Notes: generated by a model not told the origin, from the sequence alone. A DNA stretch of 64,000 bases from Bradyrhizobium stylosanthis (GCF_001641335.1 NZ_LVEM01000001.1:2173334-2237333), one strand, 5' to 3'; shown: positions 24,830 to 33,403, numbered from the stretch's first letter. Numbers and translations are program-made.

Positions 24830-25750
24830 CTAGAAGGCGGCAGCGAACGCCACGGCGTTCGCGAGCAGCTCTTTCAGCTGGTCCGGCGGCAGCGACTCCA
24901 GCGGCGGCCGCAGCCGCTGCCATCCGGCATGCTTGGTGCGATCGGCCGCGAGCGCCTTCAGCGAGGCCATCTGCGGGAAGCGCGAGACCAGCTCGCGGGC
25001 CTTCACGATGCGCGCCTGCGCCGCCTTGAGCGCCGGATCGTCGTCGCTGTCGCCAAAGTGCTTGAAGACATAGGCCAGGCTGCGCGCCACGACGTTGGAC
25101 GTCGCGGTGATGCAGCCCGCGCCGCCCTTGCGCAGCAGCGGCAGCATCAACGGATCGGCGCCGCCCAAGACTGCGAAACCGGGGAAGCGCTCCACCATCG
25201 CGGTCATGTTGGCGAAGCCGCCGGACGAATCCTTGATGCCGGTGAACGTCGCCGGATAGGCCTTGCGCAGCCGCTCGATCAGCGCGTGCGAGATCGGCTG
25301 CGCGGACATCTGCGGGTAGTGATAGAGGACGACTTTCAGGCGCTTATCGCCGATGCGCTGCACCACTTCGCTGTAGGACGCATAGATGCCGTCATCGCTG
25401 ACGTTCTTGTAGTAGAACGGCGGCAGCATCACCACGGTCTCGACGCCGAGCGAGAGCGCATGGCGCGTCAGCGCGACGGTCTCGGTGAGCGCGGCGACGC
25501 CGGTGCCCGGCAGAAGCCGCTGCGGCGAGATGCCCGCAGCCACGACCGCTTCGAGCAGCGCGGTGCGCTCCGCCAGCGAAAAGGAATTGGCCTCGCCGGT
25601 GGTACCGAGCAGCGCGATACCGTCGCAGCCTTCGTCGAGGAGGTAGCGGCAATGCTCCACGAAGCGCGCATGATCGGGCGCGAGCTCGGCGTCGAGTGGG
25701 GTCAGCGCGGCGGAGAACACGCCATGGGGATGGAGCGATGATGTCGACAA
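24830..25750 (-). CDS. Dihydrodipicolinate synthase family (DapA-like) aldolase/dehydratase
   Basis: A 306-residue TIM-barrel class I aldolase-family protein. I place the start at the TTG at 25750 because GGAGGA lies 5 bases before it; an ATG at 25795 would add 15 non-family residues. Family landmarks: GTTGE (49-53), Y143 in LYHYP (YNVP in DapA) and the Schiff-base lysine K173 (TFTGIKDSSG). In catabolic operons such proteins are usually 2-keto-3-deoxy-acid aldolases, 5-dehydro-4-deoxyglucarate dehydratases or N-acetylneuraminate lyase relatives rather than lysine-biosynthetic DapA. First gene of the minus-strand operon, divergent from an IclR regulator. Confidence 0.88.
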   Translation of the reverse strand: MSTSSLHPHGVFSAALTPLDAELAPDHARFVEHCRYLLDEGCDGIALLGTTGEANSFSLAERTALLEAVVAAGISPQRLLPGTGVAALTETVALTRHALSLGVETVVMLPPFYYKNVSDDGIYASYSEVVQRIGDKRLKVVLYHYPQMSAQPISHALIERLRKAYPATFTGIKDSSGGFANMTAMVERFPGFAVLGGADPLMLPLLRKGGAGCITATSNVVARSLAYVFKHFGDSDDDPALKAAQARIVKARELVSRFPQMASLKALAADRTKHAGWQRLRPPLESLPPDQLKELLANAVAFAAAF

Positions 25751-25777
25751 AACTTCCTCCGATCGGCAGAACGATGT

Positions 25778-25794
25778 TGTTCGGAATGCGAACA
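25778..25794. promoter_or_regulatory. IclR operator candidate
   Basis: A perfect inverted repeat, TGTTCG-GAATG-CGAACA, in the 97-base spacer between the divergent DapA-like operon and the IclR gene. It lies 28 bases upstream of the operon start codon, where a repressor would block transcription. IclR-family operators are often short palindromes of this form. Confidence 0.55.
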
Positions 25795-25847
25795 TTTGTT
25801 ATTTACTGACACTGTCGTAAAATCAGCCGGTCCCAGCGTCAAGGGCG

Positions 25848-26720
25848 ATGGCTGTCATGGCAGGGCATTCGGGCATGGCCAAGGTCGAGCGGAAGACGGC
25901 GAAGCGCAAACCGGACGCTAGCCCGGGAAATCCAAAGAATAATCCAAAGAACTACGTTGCTTCCGTCGGCAAGGCATTCGCCGTGCTCAAGAGCTTCACC
26001 AGCGAGGCTTTCGAGCTGACCCTGAGTGAGATTGCCGCACGGGCCGAGCTTGACCGCGGGACCGCGTTCCGCCTGATCCAGACCCTGGTCGAGCTCGGCT
26101 ATCTCCAGGCGGTTCCGCAGAGCCGCCGGTTCCGCCTCGGCATCGCCTGTCTCGACCTCGGCTACACCGTGCTGTCGCACGGGTCCTTGCGGACCATCGT
26201 CGAGCCGCTGCTGCGCGACCTCGTGCCTGAGGTGGGCGACGCCGCCTCGCTCGGCATCCTCGACGGCGGCGACGTGGTTTATCTCGCGCGCGTCGGGGCC
26301 GGTCTCGACCGCCACAAGATGGATCGCCGGCCGGGCACGCGCATTCCGGCCTACAGCGCCGCGCTCGGCCACGTCATGCTGGCGCATCTGGCGCGGGACG
26401 AGCAGATCGCGCGGCTGGAAGCGCGCCCCCGCGTCAAACTGTCGGAGCGAACGCTCACCGATCTCGATGCGCTGCTCGCCCGGCTCGATCAGGTGAAGAA
26501 GAAGGGCCATGCCGTCTCCGACGGCGAGAACGCCTACGGCCTGCGCACGCTGGCAACGCCGATCTTCGATGGTCAGGGTCTCGTGATCGGGGGATTGAGC
26601 GTCACCGTCGATGCGATGCGGATGGACATGGCAACCTTCCGCGACCAGGCGCTGCCGCGGCTGACGCGACTGACGACCCTCGTGCAGGATCTCGCGATCA
26701 AGTCGGGGCTGACGAGCTAA
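25848..26720 (+). CDS. IclR family transcriptional regulator
   Basis: A 290-residue regulator. After a basic, low-complexity N-terminus (1-34; alternative ATGs at 25857 and 25875), residues about 36-95 form the winged HTH (VASVGKAFAVLKSF, LTLSEIAARAELDRGTAFRLIQTLVELGYL) and the rest is the IclR effector domain (SRRFRLGIACLDLGY, DGGDVVYLARV, AYSAALGHVMLAHL, GHAVSDGENAYGLRTLATPIFD). The Gly and aromatic effector-pocket positions are as usual. It is divergent from the six-gene sugar-acid operon and most likely regulates it and itself through the palindrome at 25778-25794. Confidence 0.92.
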   Translation: MAVMAGHSGMAKVERKTAKRKPDASPGNPKNNPKNYVASVGKAFAVLKSFTSEAFELTLSEIAARAELDRGTAFRLIQTLVELGYLQAVPQSRRFRLGIACLDLGYTVLSHGSLRTIVEPLLRDLVPEVGDAASLGILDGGDVVYLARVGAGLDRHKMDRRPGTRIPAYSAALGHVMLAHLARDEQIARLEARPRVKLSERTLTDLDALLARLDQVKKKGHAVSDGENAYGLRTLATPIFDGQGLVIGGLSVTVDAMRMDMATFRDQALPRLTRLTTLVQDLAIKSGLTS

Positions 26721-26785
26721 CGTCATTGTGGAAGGCAGCCTGAGACCTATATCGTCAGGGCTTCCTTCCAAAACCCGACCTGCCC

Positions 26786-27529
26786 TTGCGAAAAACCGTG
26801 CTCATTTTCTTACTGCTCCTGTTCGTGCCGATCGGCATCTCGGCAGCCCGCTACACTTGGGCCGGCGACGGTCGCGGCAACTGGCAGACGGCGGACCGCT
26901 CCAGCGCAGGCTTGCTGCCTCCGGCCTCCTCCCATCCCGACGCCCTGATCCGGGTCTATGCCGCACGAACCGTGCGGTGGCGGAGCATCTTCGCTGTGCA
27001 CACCTGGATCGTCGTCAAGGACAAGGACGCAAGCAGCTACAGCCGATACGACTACACGGCGTGGGGCGAACCGATCCGCAGCAACGGGTTCGCTCCCGAC
27101 GGACGGTGGTTCGGTGCCCTGCCGGAAACGGTCGTCGCGGTCGACGGGCCGCAGGCCGAACTGCTCATTCCCAGGATCCGGTCCGTCATCGAGACCTACA
27201 AGTTCCGAACCTACGGCGATTACAGCGCCTGGCCGGGACCGAACTCGAACACCTTCGTGCAAGCCGCGCTCGATGCCGTGCCCGAGCTTCGCGCCGTCCT
27301 GCCGCCGACCGCGATCGGCAAGGACTATCCCTATTCCGGGCGATGGATCGGGCTGACCGCCTCCCGCTCCGGCGTCTATGCCTCGCTCTCCGGCTATCTC
27401 GGCCTCACGCTCGGCTGGGTCGAAGGTCTCGAGATCAACGTCTTCGGTGCCGTGCTTGGCCTCGACATCAGGCGTCCCGCCATCAAGCTGCCGGGCATCG
27501 GCCGCCTCGGTGTTGCTGCCGGCCTATAG
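26786..27529 (+). CDS. DUF3750 family protein
   Basis: A 247-residue protein, matching DUF3750 by the run W-x-x-I-F-A-V-H-T-W-I-V-V, then YDYTAWGEPIR, NSNTFVQAALDAVPEL, YPYSGRWIGLT and the long hydrophobic end SLSGYLGLTLGWVEGLEINVFGAVLGLD. One N-terminal hydrophobic segment (VLIFLLLLFVPIGISAA) is a signal anchor or signal peptide. The start codon is uncertain: TTG at 26786 or GTG at 26798; neither has a good ribosome-binding site, and the frame is closed by a stop at 26741. Function of the family is unknown; the H-NxFVQ arrangement resembles NlpC/P60-like folds, which is only suggestive. Confidence 0.78.
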   Translation: MRKTVLIFLLLLFVPIGISAARYTWAGDGRGNWQTADRSSAGLLPPASSHPDALIRVYAARTVRWRSIFAVHTWIVVKDKDASSYSRYDYTAWGEPIRSNGFAPDGRWFGALPETVVAVDGPQAELLIPRIRSVIETYKFRTYGDYSAWPGPNSNTFVQAALDAVPELRAVLPPTAIGKDYPYSGRWIGLTASRSGVYASLSGYLGLTLGWVEGLEINVFGAVLGLDIRRPAIKLPGIGRLGVAAGL

Positions 27530-27547
27530 AGACAAGTGCCGCGGCGC

Positions 27548-28453
27548 CTAGATGACGATGCGGTCGAAGTCGGCCGCGATCCGGGTGTTCGGAAATATCC
27601 GAGCCGCTTCAGTCAGGATCTCAGAATCTTCGTAACGCCCCGACATGTGGGTCAGCACGAGCTGCCCGACATTGTTCGCGGCAGCGAAGGACGCCGCCTC
27701 TGCCGCCGTGAGATGGCCGTAGCTTCGCGCGGTCGTCGCGTCACGATCGAGAAACGTCGCCTCGATCACCAGCAGGTCGGCATCGGCAACGTGTTGCGAC
27801 AGCCCATCGGTGGTTTCGGTGTCGCCGATCACGACGAGCTTCTTGCCGCCGCTCGGCGGGCCCAGCACGTCCTCCGGATCGATCGTTTGACCGTCTTCGA
27901 TCGCGATCGGTCGTCCCGCGGCCAATTCACCGCGCAAGGGACCATCGGGAACGCCGAGTGCAGCCAGGCGATCGGGCCGAAGATGGCGGCGTGCGGGACT
28001 CCAAAACGAGAAGGCAAAGCTGTCGGTGTCGCGGTGGCGCACCGGAAAGCAGTCGACGGTGAAGTCGCCGGCGTCGATCACCGGCCCTTCGGTCAGGGCT
28101 GCGAACTCCACCGGGATCGGAGCCCTGCCCGCACCCCAGAGGCCCGCGAGCATGCGGATGACAAGGTCGAGCGTGCCTTCCCCGCCATGAATGGTCATCG
28201 CGTCCGAGGTTTGCCGCAGGCCGAGCGTCGAGAACAGCCCGGGAATGCCAAGCACATGATCGAGATGCGCATGCGTGAGCAGGATGCGGTCGAGCCGCCG
28301 GAAGCCGGCGCCGCTGCGCAGCAGCTGGCGCTGCGTGCCCTCGCCGCAATCGACCAGCATGCGCTGGCCCGCCGCCTCTACCAGAAGAGCCGGATGGTTG
28401 CGTTCCGCGGAGGGAACACTTGCCGAGGTCCCGAGAAATGTCAGGGCGAACAT
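27548..28453 (-). CDS. rnz: Ribonuclease Z / MBL-fold hydrolase
   Basis: A 301-residue metallo-beta-lactamase-fold protein of the short tRNase Z type. It opens FALTFLGTSASVPS, with the zinc site HAHLDH (H61, H63, D65, H66), the downstream FPVRHRDTDSFAF, GDTETTD and LTHMSGRYED. Short RNase Z cleaves the 3' trailer of tRNA precursors. The GxP loop and TSASVPS opening agree with RNase Z rather than glyoxalase, though a related arylsulfatase-type MBL cannot be fully excluded. The ATG at 28453 is the first residue matching family members; the frame extends upstream without similarity. Convergent with DUF3750 (18 bases apart). Confidence 0.88.
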   Translation of the reverse strand: MFALTFLGTSASVPSAERNHPALLVEAAGQRMLVDCGEGTQRQLLRSGAGFRRLDRILLTHAHLDHVLGIPGLFSTLGLRQTSDAMTIHGGEGTLDLVIRMLAGLWGAGRAPIPVEFAALTEGPVIDAGDFTVDCFPVRHRDTDSFAFSFWSPARRHLRPDRLAALGVPDGPLRGELAAGRPIAIEDGQTIDPEDVLGPPSGGKKLVVIGDTETTDGLSQHVADADLLVIEATFLDRDATTARSYGHLTAAEAASFAAANNVGQLVLTHMSGRYEDSEILTEAARIFPNTRIAADFDRIVI

Positions 28454-28505
28454 GGTCGTCGATGGTCCTGCGACCGCCCTCTCCGCGACAACACCCTGGA
28501 CGGTC

Positions 28506-29489
28506 TCACCGTCCCCAATGCCACGCGAGCAGCAGCGCGTACAGGCCCATCGATGCCGCGTAGAGCACGGCCAGCAGCGCATAGCCCGCGATCTGGCGGC
28601 TGATCGCCGCCTTCGGCGCCACCCACCAGTCGAGCGCCCTGAAGGCGGCCGGCACCAGCCACCAGCCGAGCAACTGGGTGCTGACGAGATTGCCGATGAA
28701 GAGCGACAACCAGACCGGCACGCCGTGACTGTCGATCAGCGGCCTGCTGATGAAGTAGCCCCAGAGATAGACCACGGGATACAGCACCAGGAGAACGATC
28801 AGGTTGCTTTTCCAGATCAAGCCCGGACCTTGCTCCGGCGCCGGCGTCTTGCCGGTGGGGAACCAGAAATTGAAGCCGTAGCTCGCCCGCTTCACGTTCA
28901 TGCCGGCGTTGAAGCGCTCGCCTTCCTTCAGAAGGGTCTGCCGCAGCGGCGAGTCCAGCCAGGCATTGAGATTGGCATCGCTGTCGAACGACAGGATGAT
29001 GATCCATTCCTCGTGCAGGCCGGGAATCGGCCGCTCGATCTTGTGACGCAAAAATCCCTTGAACTCGGCCTCGGCTGCCTGGATGCGCTGCTGCCATTTC
29101 AGGAACGCATCCTCGAGCCCGTCAGGCACCCTGAACGAGATGACGGCGGAGACCGCACTGTCGCGCTGAACGCCGGTGTCGGGCAGGATATGGACATCCT
29201 CCGACCCGACGAAGTGGCGCTGCACCTCCGAAATCAGCTTCGCCCGCACCTCGCTCTGGAGCCAGGCGCGCGCCGCGGCCGGACTGGCGAACCGCACAAT
29301 CGTCACCCAGTCCACATGCGCCGGCGGCTGCGGCGGCACCACCTCCTGGCTGAGAAAGCCGGGCCACGTCTTGAGCACCTCGCCGACCTCGCCGTTCCAC
29401 CGCGCGAACGCGGCAAAGCCGTCGTCCGCTATGCGGCGCTGGATGACGAGAGCGACGGGCTGGCCGGCCGTGTCGGGAGATGCGCTCAT
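28506..29489 (-). CDS. Antibiotic biosynthesis monooxygenase-like protein, two ABM domains plus membrane C-terminus
   Basis: A 327-residue protein. Two ferredoxin-like ABM repeats occupy about 10-105 (VALVIQRRIADDGFAAFARW ... WVTIVRFASPAAARAWL) and 112-205 (SAVISFRVPDGLEDAFLKWQ ... EEWIIILSFDSDANLNAWL). Three hydrophobic helices follow (about 229-249, 262-285, 303-322). Family members of this shape are annotated as ABM proteins; substrates are unknown and the fold also includes heme-degrading and non-enzymatic members. The ATG at 29489 begins just before the first ABM strand. It follows the guanine deaminase gene by 11 bases on the same strand, so they are probably co-transcribed. Confidence 0.8.
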   Translation of the reverse strand: MSASPDTAGQPVALVIQRRIADDGFAAFARWNGEVGEVLKTWPGFLSQEVVPPQPPAHVDWVTIVRFASPAAARAWLQSEVRAKLISEVQRHFVGSEDVHILPDTGVQRDSAVSAVISFRVPDGLEDAFLKWQQRIQAAEAEFKGFLRHKIERPIPGLHEEWIIILSFDSDANLNAWLDSPLRQTLLKEGERFNAGMNVKRASYGFNFWFPTGKTPAPEQGPGLIWKSNLIVLLVLYPVVYLWGYFISRPLIDSHGVPVWLSLFIGNLVSTQLLGWWLVPAAFRALDWWVAPKAAISRQIAGYALLAVLYAASMGLYALLLAWHWGR

Positions 29490-29500
29490 CGGCTGCCGTC

Positions 29501-30898
29501 TCAGCTCTTCTTGTAGAGACGCTTGCCCATCACCCAGGTCTCGTCGACGCAGCGGTCGTCGCCGACCATCATGACGGCGAACAGCATGCTCGCGGCCTCG
29601 TCCATCGTGCGCGGGCCGGCGCCGTCGGCGATCAGCGACTGGTGCCACGCTTGCGCGATCTGGCCGCCGTTCGGATCGAGCGCGACGAAATCGGCTTCCT
29701 TGCCCGGCTCGAAATTGCCGAGCTTGTCGTCGATGTAGAGACCTTCGGCGCCACCGAGCGTGATCGACCAGAAGCCGCGATAGGGCGAGAGCTTGTTGCG
29801 CTCGGCTTCCGCAAGGTCCTTGCGCGTGGGATCGATGCTGCCGTCGAGCAGTGTGTTGTTGCACATGCCGACCTTGTAGGCGTCATCGAGCACGGAGATC
29901 ATCGAGAAGCGATTTCCGCCGCCAACGTCAGTGCCGAACGACATCTTGACGCGATGCTCGGGATCGGTGGCGCGGCCAAGGCGGAACAGGCCGCTGCCGA
30001 GGAACAGGTTCGAGCACGGGCAGAACACCACCGCGGCGCCCTTCTTCGACATGCGGCGGAACTCGTTGTTCGAGAGATAGACACCGTGGCCACCCGAGAA
30101 CTTCGGCCCGACCAGGTCGAACTTCTCGTAGACGCCGAGATAGTCCTGGCAATCGGGATGCTCGACCAGCACGCCGCTGCATTCCGCGGGGTTCTCGGAG
30201 ATGTGGGTGTTGACCCAGCAATCCGGATGCTCGTGCTTGAGGCGCTGGCACGCTTTCAGCAACTCCGGCGAGGCACCGAAGGCGAAACGCGGCGTGATGG
30301 CGTAGAGGTTGCGGCCCTTATTGTGGTACTGCGCAATCAGCCGCTTGCTGTCGCGATAGAAATTCTCGGGCGTATCGACGAAATCGGCCGGCGCGTTGCG
30401 ATCGATGCCGGTGAGGCCCGCGATGACGCGCATGTTGCGGCGGGCCGCCTCCTCGAACAGCTCCTCGGTCGAAACCGGCGAGGAGCTCGTGAAGGCCTGG
30501 CAGGTGGTGGTACCGGAGGCAAGCAACGCGTCGAGGAAGCGCTTCACGCCCTCGCGCGCGTAGTTGCGATCCCGGTATTTGAGCTCTTCCGGGTAGACCC
30601 ATTTCTGGAGCCACGGCAGCAGCTGCTCGCCATAGGCGCCCAGCACGCGCGTCTGCGGCAGATGGATGTGGCCGTCGATGAAGCCGGGGACGATGATGCG
30701 GTCCTTGATGTGGGTGACCGCGACGCCCGGATGCGCAGCGGCGATCTTGTCATGGGGACCGAACGCCTTGATGACGCCGTCGGTGACGATCATGAGGCCG
30801 TCTTCGTGGAAACGCGCAGCCGCCTGCTCGTTGCCGACGTGCTTCCAGGGATCGTCGACGAAATCGAAGAACGTGCCGCGAATGCCAACAGTGGTCAT
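29501..30898 (-). CDS. guaD: Guanine deaminase (amidohydrolase family)
   Basis: A 465-residue zinc amidohydrolase that converts guanine to xanthine and ammonia. The metal HxH is in PGFIDGHIHLPQ (H77, H79), followed by the guanine-deaminase signature TRVLGAYGEQLLPWLQKWVYPEEL; the central segments are WVNTHISENPAE (substrate His/Glu), GGHGVYLSNNE and SFGTDVGGG (metal Asp), and the beta-sandwich closes with FEPGKEADFVALD. AAGGAAC lies 8 bases before the ATG. It lies 15 bases downstream of a Bcr/CflA-type MFS transporter gene on the same strand, which suggests a purine-related export or uptake role for that transporter. Confidence 0.9.
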   Translation of the reverse strand: MTTVGIRGTFFDFVDDPWKHVGNEQAAARFHEDGLMIVTDGVIKAFGPHDKIAAAHPGVAVTHIKDRIIVPGFIDGHIHLPQTRVLGAYGEQLLPWLQKWVYPEELKYRDRNYAREGVKRFLDALLASGTTTCQAFTSSSPVSTEELFEEAARRNMRVIAGLTGIDRNAPADFVDTPENFYRDSKRLIAQYHNKGRNLYAITPRFAFGASPELLKACQRLKHEHPDCWVNTHISENPAECSGVLVEHPDCQDYLGVYEKFDLVGPKFSGGHGVYLSNNEFRRMSKKGAAVVFCPCSNLFLGSGLFRLGRATDPEHRVKMSFGTDVGGGNRFSMISVLDDAYKVGMCNNTLLDGSIDPTRKDLAEAERNKLSPYRGFWSITLGGAEGLYIDDKLGNFEPGKEADFVALDPNGGQIAQAWHQSLIADGAGPRTMDEAASMLFAVMMVGDDRCVDETWVMGKRLYKKS

Positions 30899-30913
30899 GA
30901 ACCTGTTCCTTCC

Positions 30914-32131
30914 TTAGGTCTGCGTGGCCTGGCGCACTGAGGGCAGCGAGATCGCGAGCAACATGCCTGCGACGGCGCAGAGGCCGAGATAGAGCCATCC
31001 GATCGGGGCCTGCGTTGATTCAGGCAGGACCGCCGCGATCGCCATGGCGCCGCTGACGGCGAGATAGCAGAGCGCGCTGATCAGGCCGCCGATCAGGCCG
31101 TGGTCGCGCTCGAACAGGCCGAGCGCCATGCCGTACATCATCGGGCACAGCACGCCGCAGCCGCCGAGCACCAGCGCGCCGCCGATCGTGATCGACACGA
31201 AATCGAGACCGACCGTCATGCCGGTCGCGGTCAGAACGACCGAACCGGCAAGAAACAGCGCGAACGCACCGAAGCCCATGACGCGGGCCGGCATGAAGCG
31301 CGCGAAGTGCGCGCAGCCGAGCTCGCCGGCGAGATTGACGCCGCCGAGGCCGAGCGCGACGAGGCCGTAGATGGCGGCGGAATAGCCGAGGCCGGTCTGG
31401 TAGAAGAACGGCGCGACGACGCCGAACGCCAGCTGAGCGCTCGCCGCCGCGGCGAAGACCAGCACGAAAGCAAGAAAGCCCGGGCGCACGAGCGCATCCC
31501 GCAGGATGCCGGCGGTGCGGCGCGGATCGAACGGCGCGCGGCGCTCTGCCGGCAACGTTTCGGGCAGCAGGAAGACGACGATCGCAGCGACGATGGCCGC
31601 GGCAAAGGCAATGATGACGAAGACGCCGCGCCACGAGGTCAGTTCGACGATGAAGCCGCCGGCCGCCGGCGCCAGCACCGGCGCGAGCCCCCAGGCCGCG
31701 CCTAGCAGTCCCGAGATCGCGGTGAGCTCACGGCCGCGAAAGCAATCGGCCGCGACCGCATAGGCGACGACGAGACAGGTGCAGCCGCCGATGCCCTGCA
31801 GGAAACGCAAGGCGAGCAGCAGCGAGGCGCTGGTGGCGAGCGCGCAGGCGATGCTCATCGCGATGAGCACCGACAGCCCCGCGAGCAGGACGTTGCGGCG
31901 GCCGAGCGTATCGGAGGCGATGCCGACCGGCACCAGCGCCAGAGACATGCCGAGCATGTAGGCGGTGACGGTGTTCTGCATCGATGCGGAATCGGTTGCG
32001 AGGTCCACCACCATCTGCGGCAGGCCGGGCGTATAGGCATCGAGCGGAATCTGGCTGAATGGCACGACGCACAGCAGGATCGGCACGATCCCGCTCCTGG
32101 CGCGACCGGCGTCCGAAGCAAGTGCAGTCAT
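30914..32131 (-). CDS. MFS transporter, Bcr/CflA drug-resistance subfamily
   Basis: A 405-residue inner-membrane protein with twelve predicted helices. The Bcr/CflA signature is clear: DAYTPGLPQMVVDL in helix 1, MLGMSLALVPVGIASDTLGRRNVLL after helix 2, RFLQGIGGCTCLVVAYAVAAD in helix 4 and AAWGLAPVLAPAAGGFI in helix 5. Members export drugs, sulfonamides, cysteine and purine-like compounds. First gene of the unit with guanine deaminase and possibly the ABM protein. Substrate unknown. Confidence 0.9.
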   Translation of the reverse strand: MTALASDAGRARSGIVPILLCVVPFSQIPLDAYTPGLPQMVVDLATDSASMQNTVTAYMLGMSLALVPVGIASDTLGRRNVLLAGLSVLIAMSIACALATSASLLLALRFLQGIGGCTCLVVAYAVAADCFRGRELTAISGLLGAAWGLAPVLAPAAGGFIVELTSWRGVFVIIAFAAAIVAAIVVFLLPETLPAERRAPFDPRRTAGILRDALVRPGFLAFVLVFAAAASAQLAFGVVAPFFYQTGLGYSAAIYGLVALGLGGVNLAGELGCAHFARFMPARVMGFGAFALFLAGSVVLTATGMTVGLDFVSITIGGALVLGGCGVLCPMMYGMALGLFERDHGLIGGLISALCYLAVSGAMAIAAVLPESTQAPIGWLYLGLCAVAGMLLAISLPSVRQATQT

Positions 32132-32487
32132 GGCTTACGCCCCCTCGATGCCCGCCCCGTCTTTTCGTGCGCGCGATGAGACGCGACGATGCAGGTTGCG
32201 GATCTTGACGCGTGGGAAGCTGCCACAACTGTGTGTAGAAACTCTTAGAGAGTCTGCTGCAATGCGGACGGCCGGGAAGGCTCAAACAAAAAGTGCGAAA
32301 ACAACCCCATGCACAGTACAAATCATTGGGGAATTCCGACCCGCACGGCACGCGCCCCGCCGCCAAGGACGCTTGACGCGTCGGGCAAAACAGGTGCGCA
32401 CCGAACGTCAGCTTAACGCCGGGCCGGGTCATTAACCGTTCGGAAGCCATCGCCGGCTCGAACACGAACCGGCTTCGGCGAGGCCGG
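32132..32487. other. Intergenic region between MFS and alpha/beta-hydrolase genes
   Basis: A 356-base segment with no supported gene. On the minus strand it precedes the MFS gene, so its promoter should lie near 32132-32260. The middle holds the recurrent element described at 32279-32420. The remainder near 32440-32487 contains a GCCGGCTCG / CGAGGCCGG partial inverted repeat that could terminate the hydrolase transcript. Confidence 0.45.
32279..32420. repeat. Recurrent Bradyrhizobium-type intergenic element
   Basis: The stretch with AAAGTGCGAAAACAACCCC-ATGCACAGTA and GGGCAAAACAG is recognisable to me as a phrase recurring in Bradyrhizobium intergenic DNA. It has a sharply lower GC content than its surroundings and no coding potential. 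Recognition is from memory, not from a search; boundaries are approximate. Confidence 0.4.
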
Positions 32488-33261
32488 TCAGAACAGGAAG
32501 CCCTCGAGTGCGGCGAGAAACTGCCGCGGCGACTGAAGCTGCGGCACGTGCGCGCAACCCTGAATGATCTTGAGCTCGGCGCGCGGCAATCCGGCGGCGA
32601 GCTCATGCGACATCGGCGGAGGCGTCGCTTCGTCGTGCTCACCGACGAGAACGAGCACCGGGACTTTCACCGTGGCAAGCTGAGCACGGAGATCGAGGCT
32701 CGCCAGGGCATCGCACGCAGCACGAAACACATCGGGATCGGTCCGCAGAAACGCGGCACGGCGATCCTGCATCAGCTCCGGATGCTGCTCCTGGAATTCG
32801 GGAGCGAACAGGCGCCGCATGGCGACGTCGGTGATGGCCTCCAATCCATTGTCGCGCGACACCTTCGCCATGTTGCGAAACGCCTCGCGGCCGGGCTCGG
32901 AGAACGCCGCACCGCTGTCGGCGAGAACCAGCCTGCTCGCGATCCCGGGATGGCGGATCGCCATCTGCAACGCAACGAACCCGCCATAGCCGTTGCCGAG
33001 CACGATCGCGGGCGCGCCGCCCGCGGCATCGCGCACCGCCTCCGCCATGCGGTCCGCGACCGCCGCGAGCCCGCCTTCGACGGCGCGTGAGCGGCCGAAC
33101 CCCGGCAACTCGGGCACGATGGTCCGGAACGTCCGCTGTAACTCCGGCACGATCGCATCGAAACTCGCACGATCCGACAACAGCGAGTGGAAGAGGAACA
33201 ATTGCGGCCCCTCGCCCGACTGCGCGGCGTTGACGGTCCCGTTGGCAAAAAGCCTGTCCAT
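32488..33261 (-). CDS. Alpha/beta-hydrolase fold protein (PcaD-like) with glycine at the nucleophile position
   Basis: A 257-residue alpha/beta-hydrolase similar in layout to 3-oxoadipate enol-lactonase and C-C bond hydrolases. It has FLFHSLLSD (oxyanion region), IVPELPGFGRSR, and a nucleophile elbow reading V-L-G-N-G91-Y-G-G, where Ser, Cys or Asp is expected at G91. The acid (D210, GEHDEATP) and base (H238, GCAHVPQ) are retained. The GGC codon is unambiguous. Start at 33261 is supported by AAGGAAAG 8 bases upstream; a longer frame to 33342 is unlikely. Divergent from the GntR gene 142 bases away, so likely under its control. Loss of the nucleophile suggests a changed chemistry (e.g. lyase or cofactor-free) or a binding role. 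Confidence 0.85.
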   Translation of the reverse strand: MDRLFANGTVNAAQSGEGPQLFLFHSLLSDRASFDAIVPELQRTFRTIVPELPGFGRSRAVEGGLAAVADRMAEAVRDAAGGAPAIVLGNGYGGFVALQMAIRHPGIASRLVLADSGAAFSEPGREAFRNMAKVSRDNGLEAITDVAMRRLFAPEFQEQHPELMQDRRAAFLRTDPDVFRAACDALASLDLRAQLATVKVPVLVLVGEHDEATPPPMSHELAAGLPRAELKIIQGCAHVPQLQSPRQFLAALEGFLF

Positions 33262-33354
33262 ATCCGGTCTTTCCTTCACTTCATGGGCCGCCAGCGCGGC
33301 CTGAACTGCCCTGACTGATAAATCAACTGTCAAAGAATTCAAGCATTTGGCTCT

Positions 33355-33390
33355 TGACGTGAAATATCACGACTGAGATATTAACGCCAA
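33355..33390. promoter_or_regulatory. GntR operator candidate
   Basis: The divergent spacer contains GTGA-AATA-TCAC and, overlapping it, ATATC-n8-GATAT, just ahead of the GntR ribosome-binding site (AAGGAG near 33389-33394). Short AT-rich palindromes of this kind are typical FadR/FCD-type GntR operators. Inferred from position and symmetry. Confidence 0.45.
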
Positions 33391-33403
33391 GGAGATCACG
33401 AAT

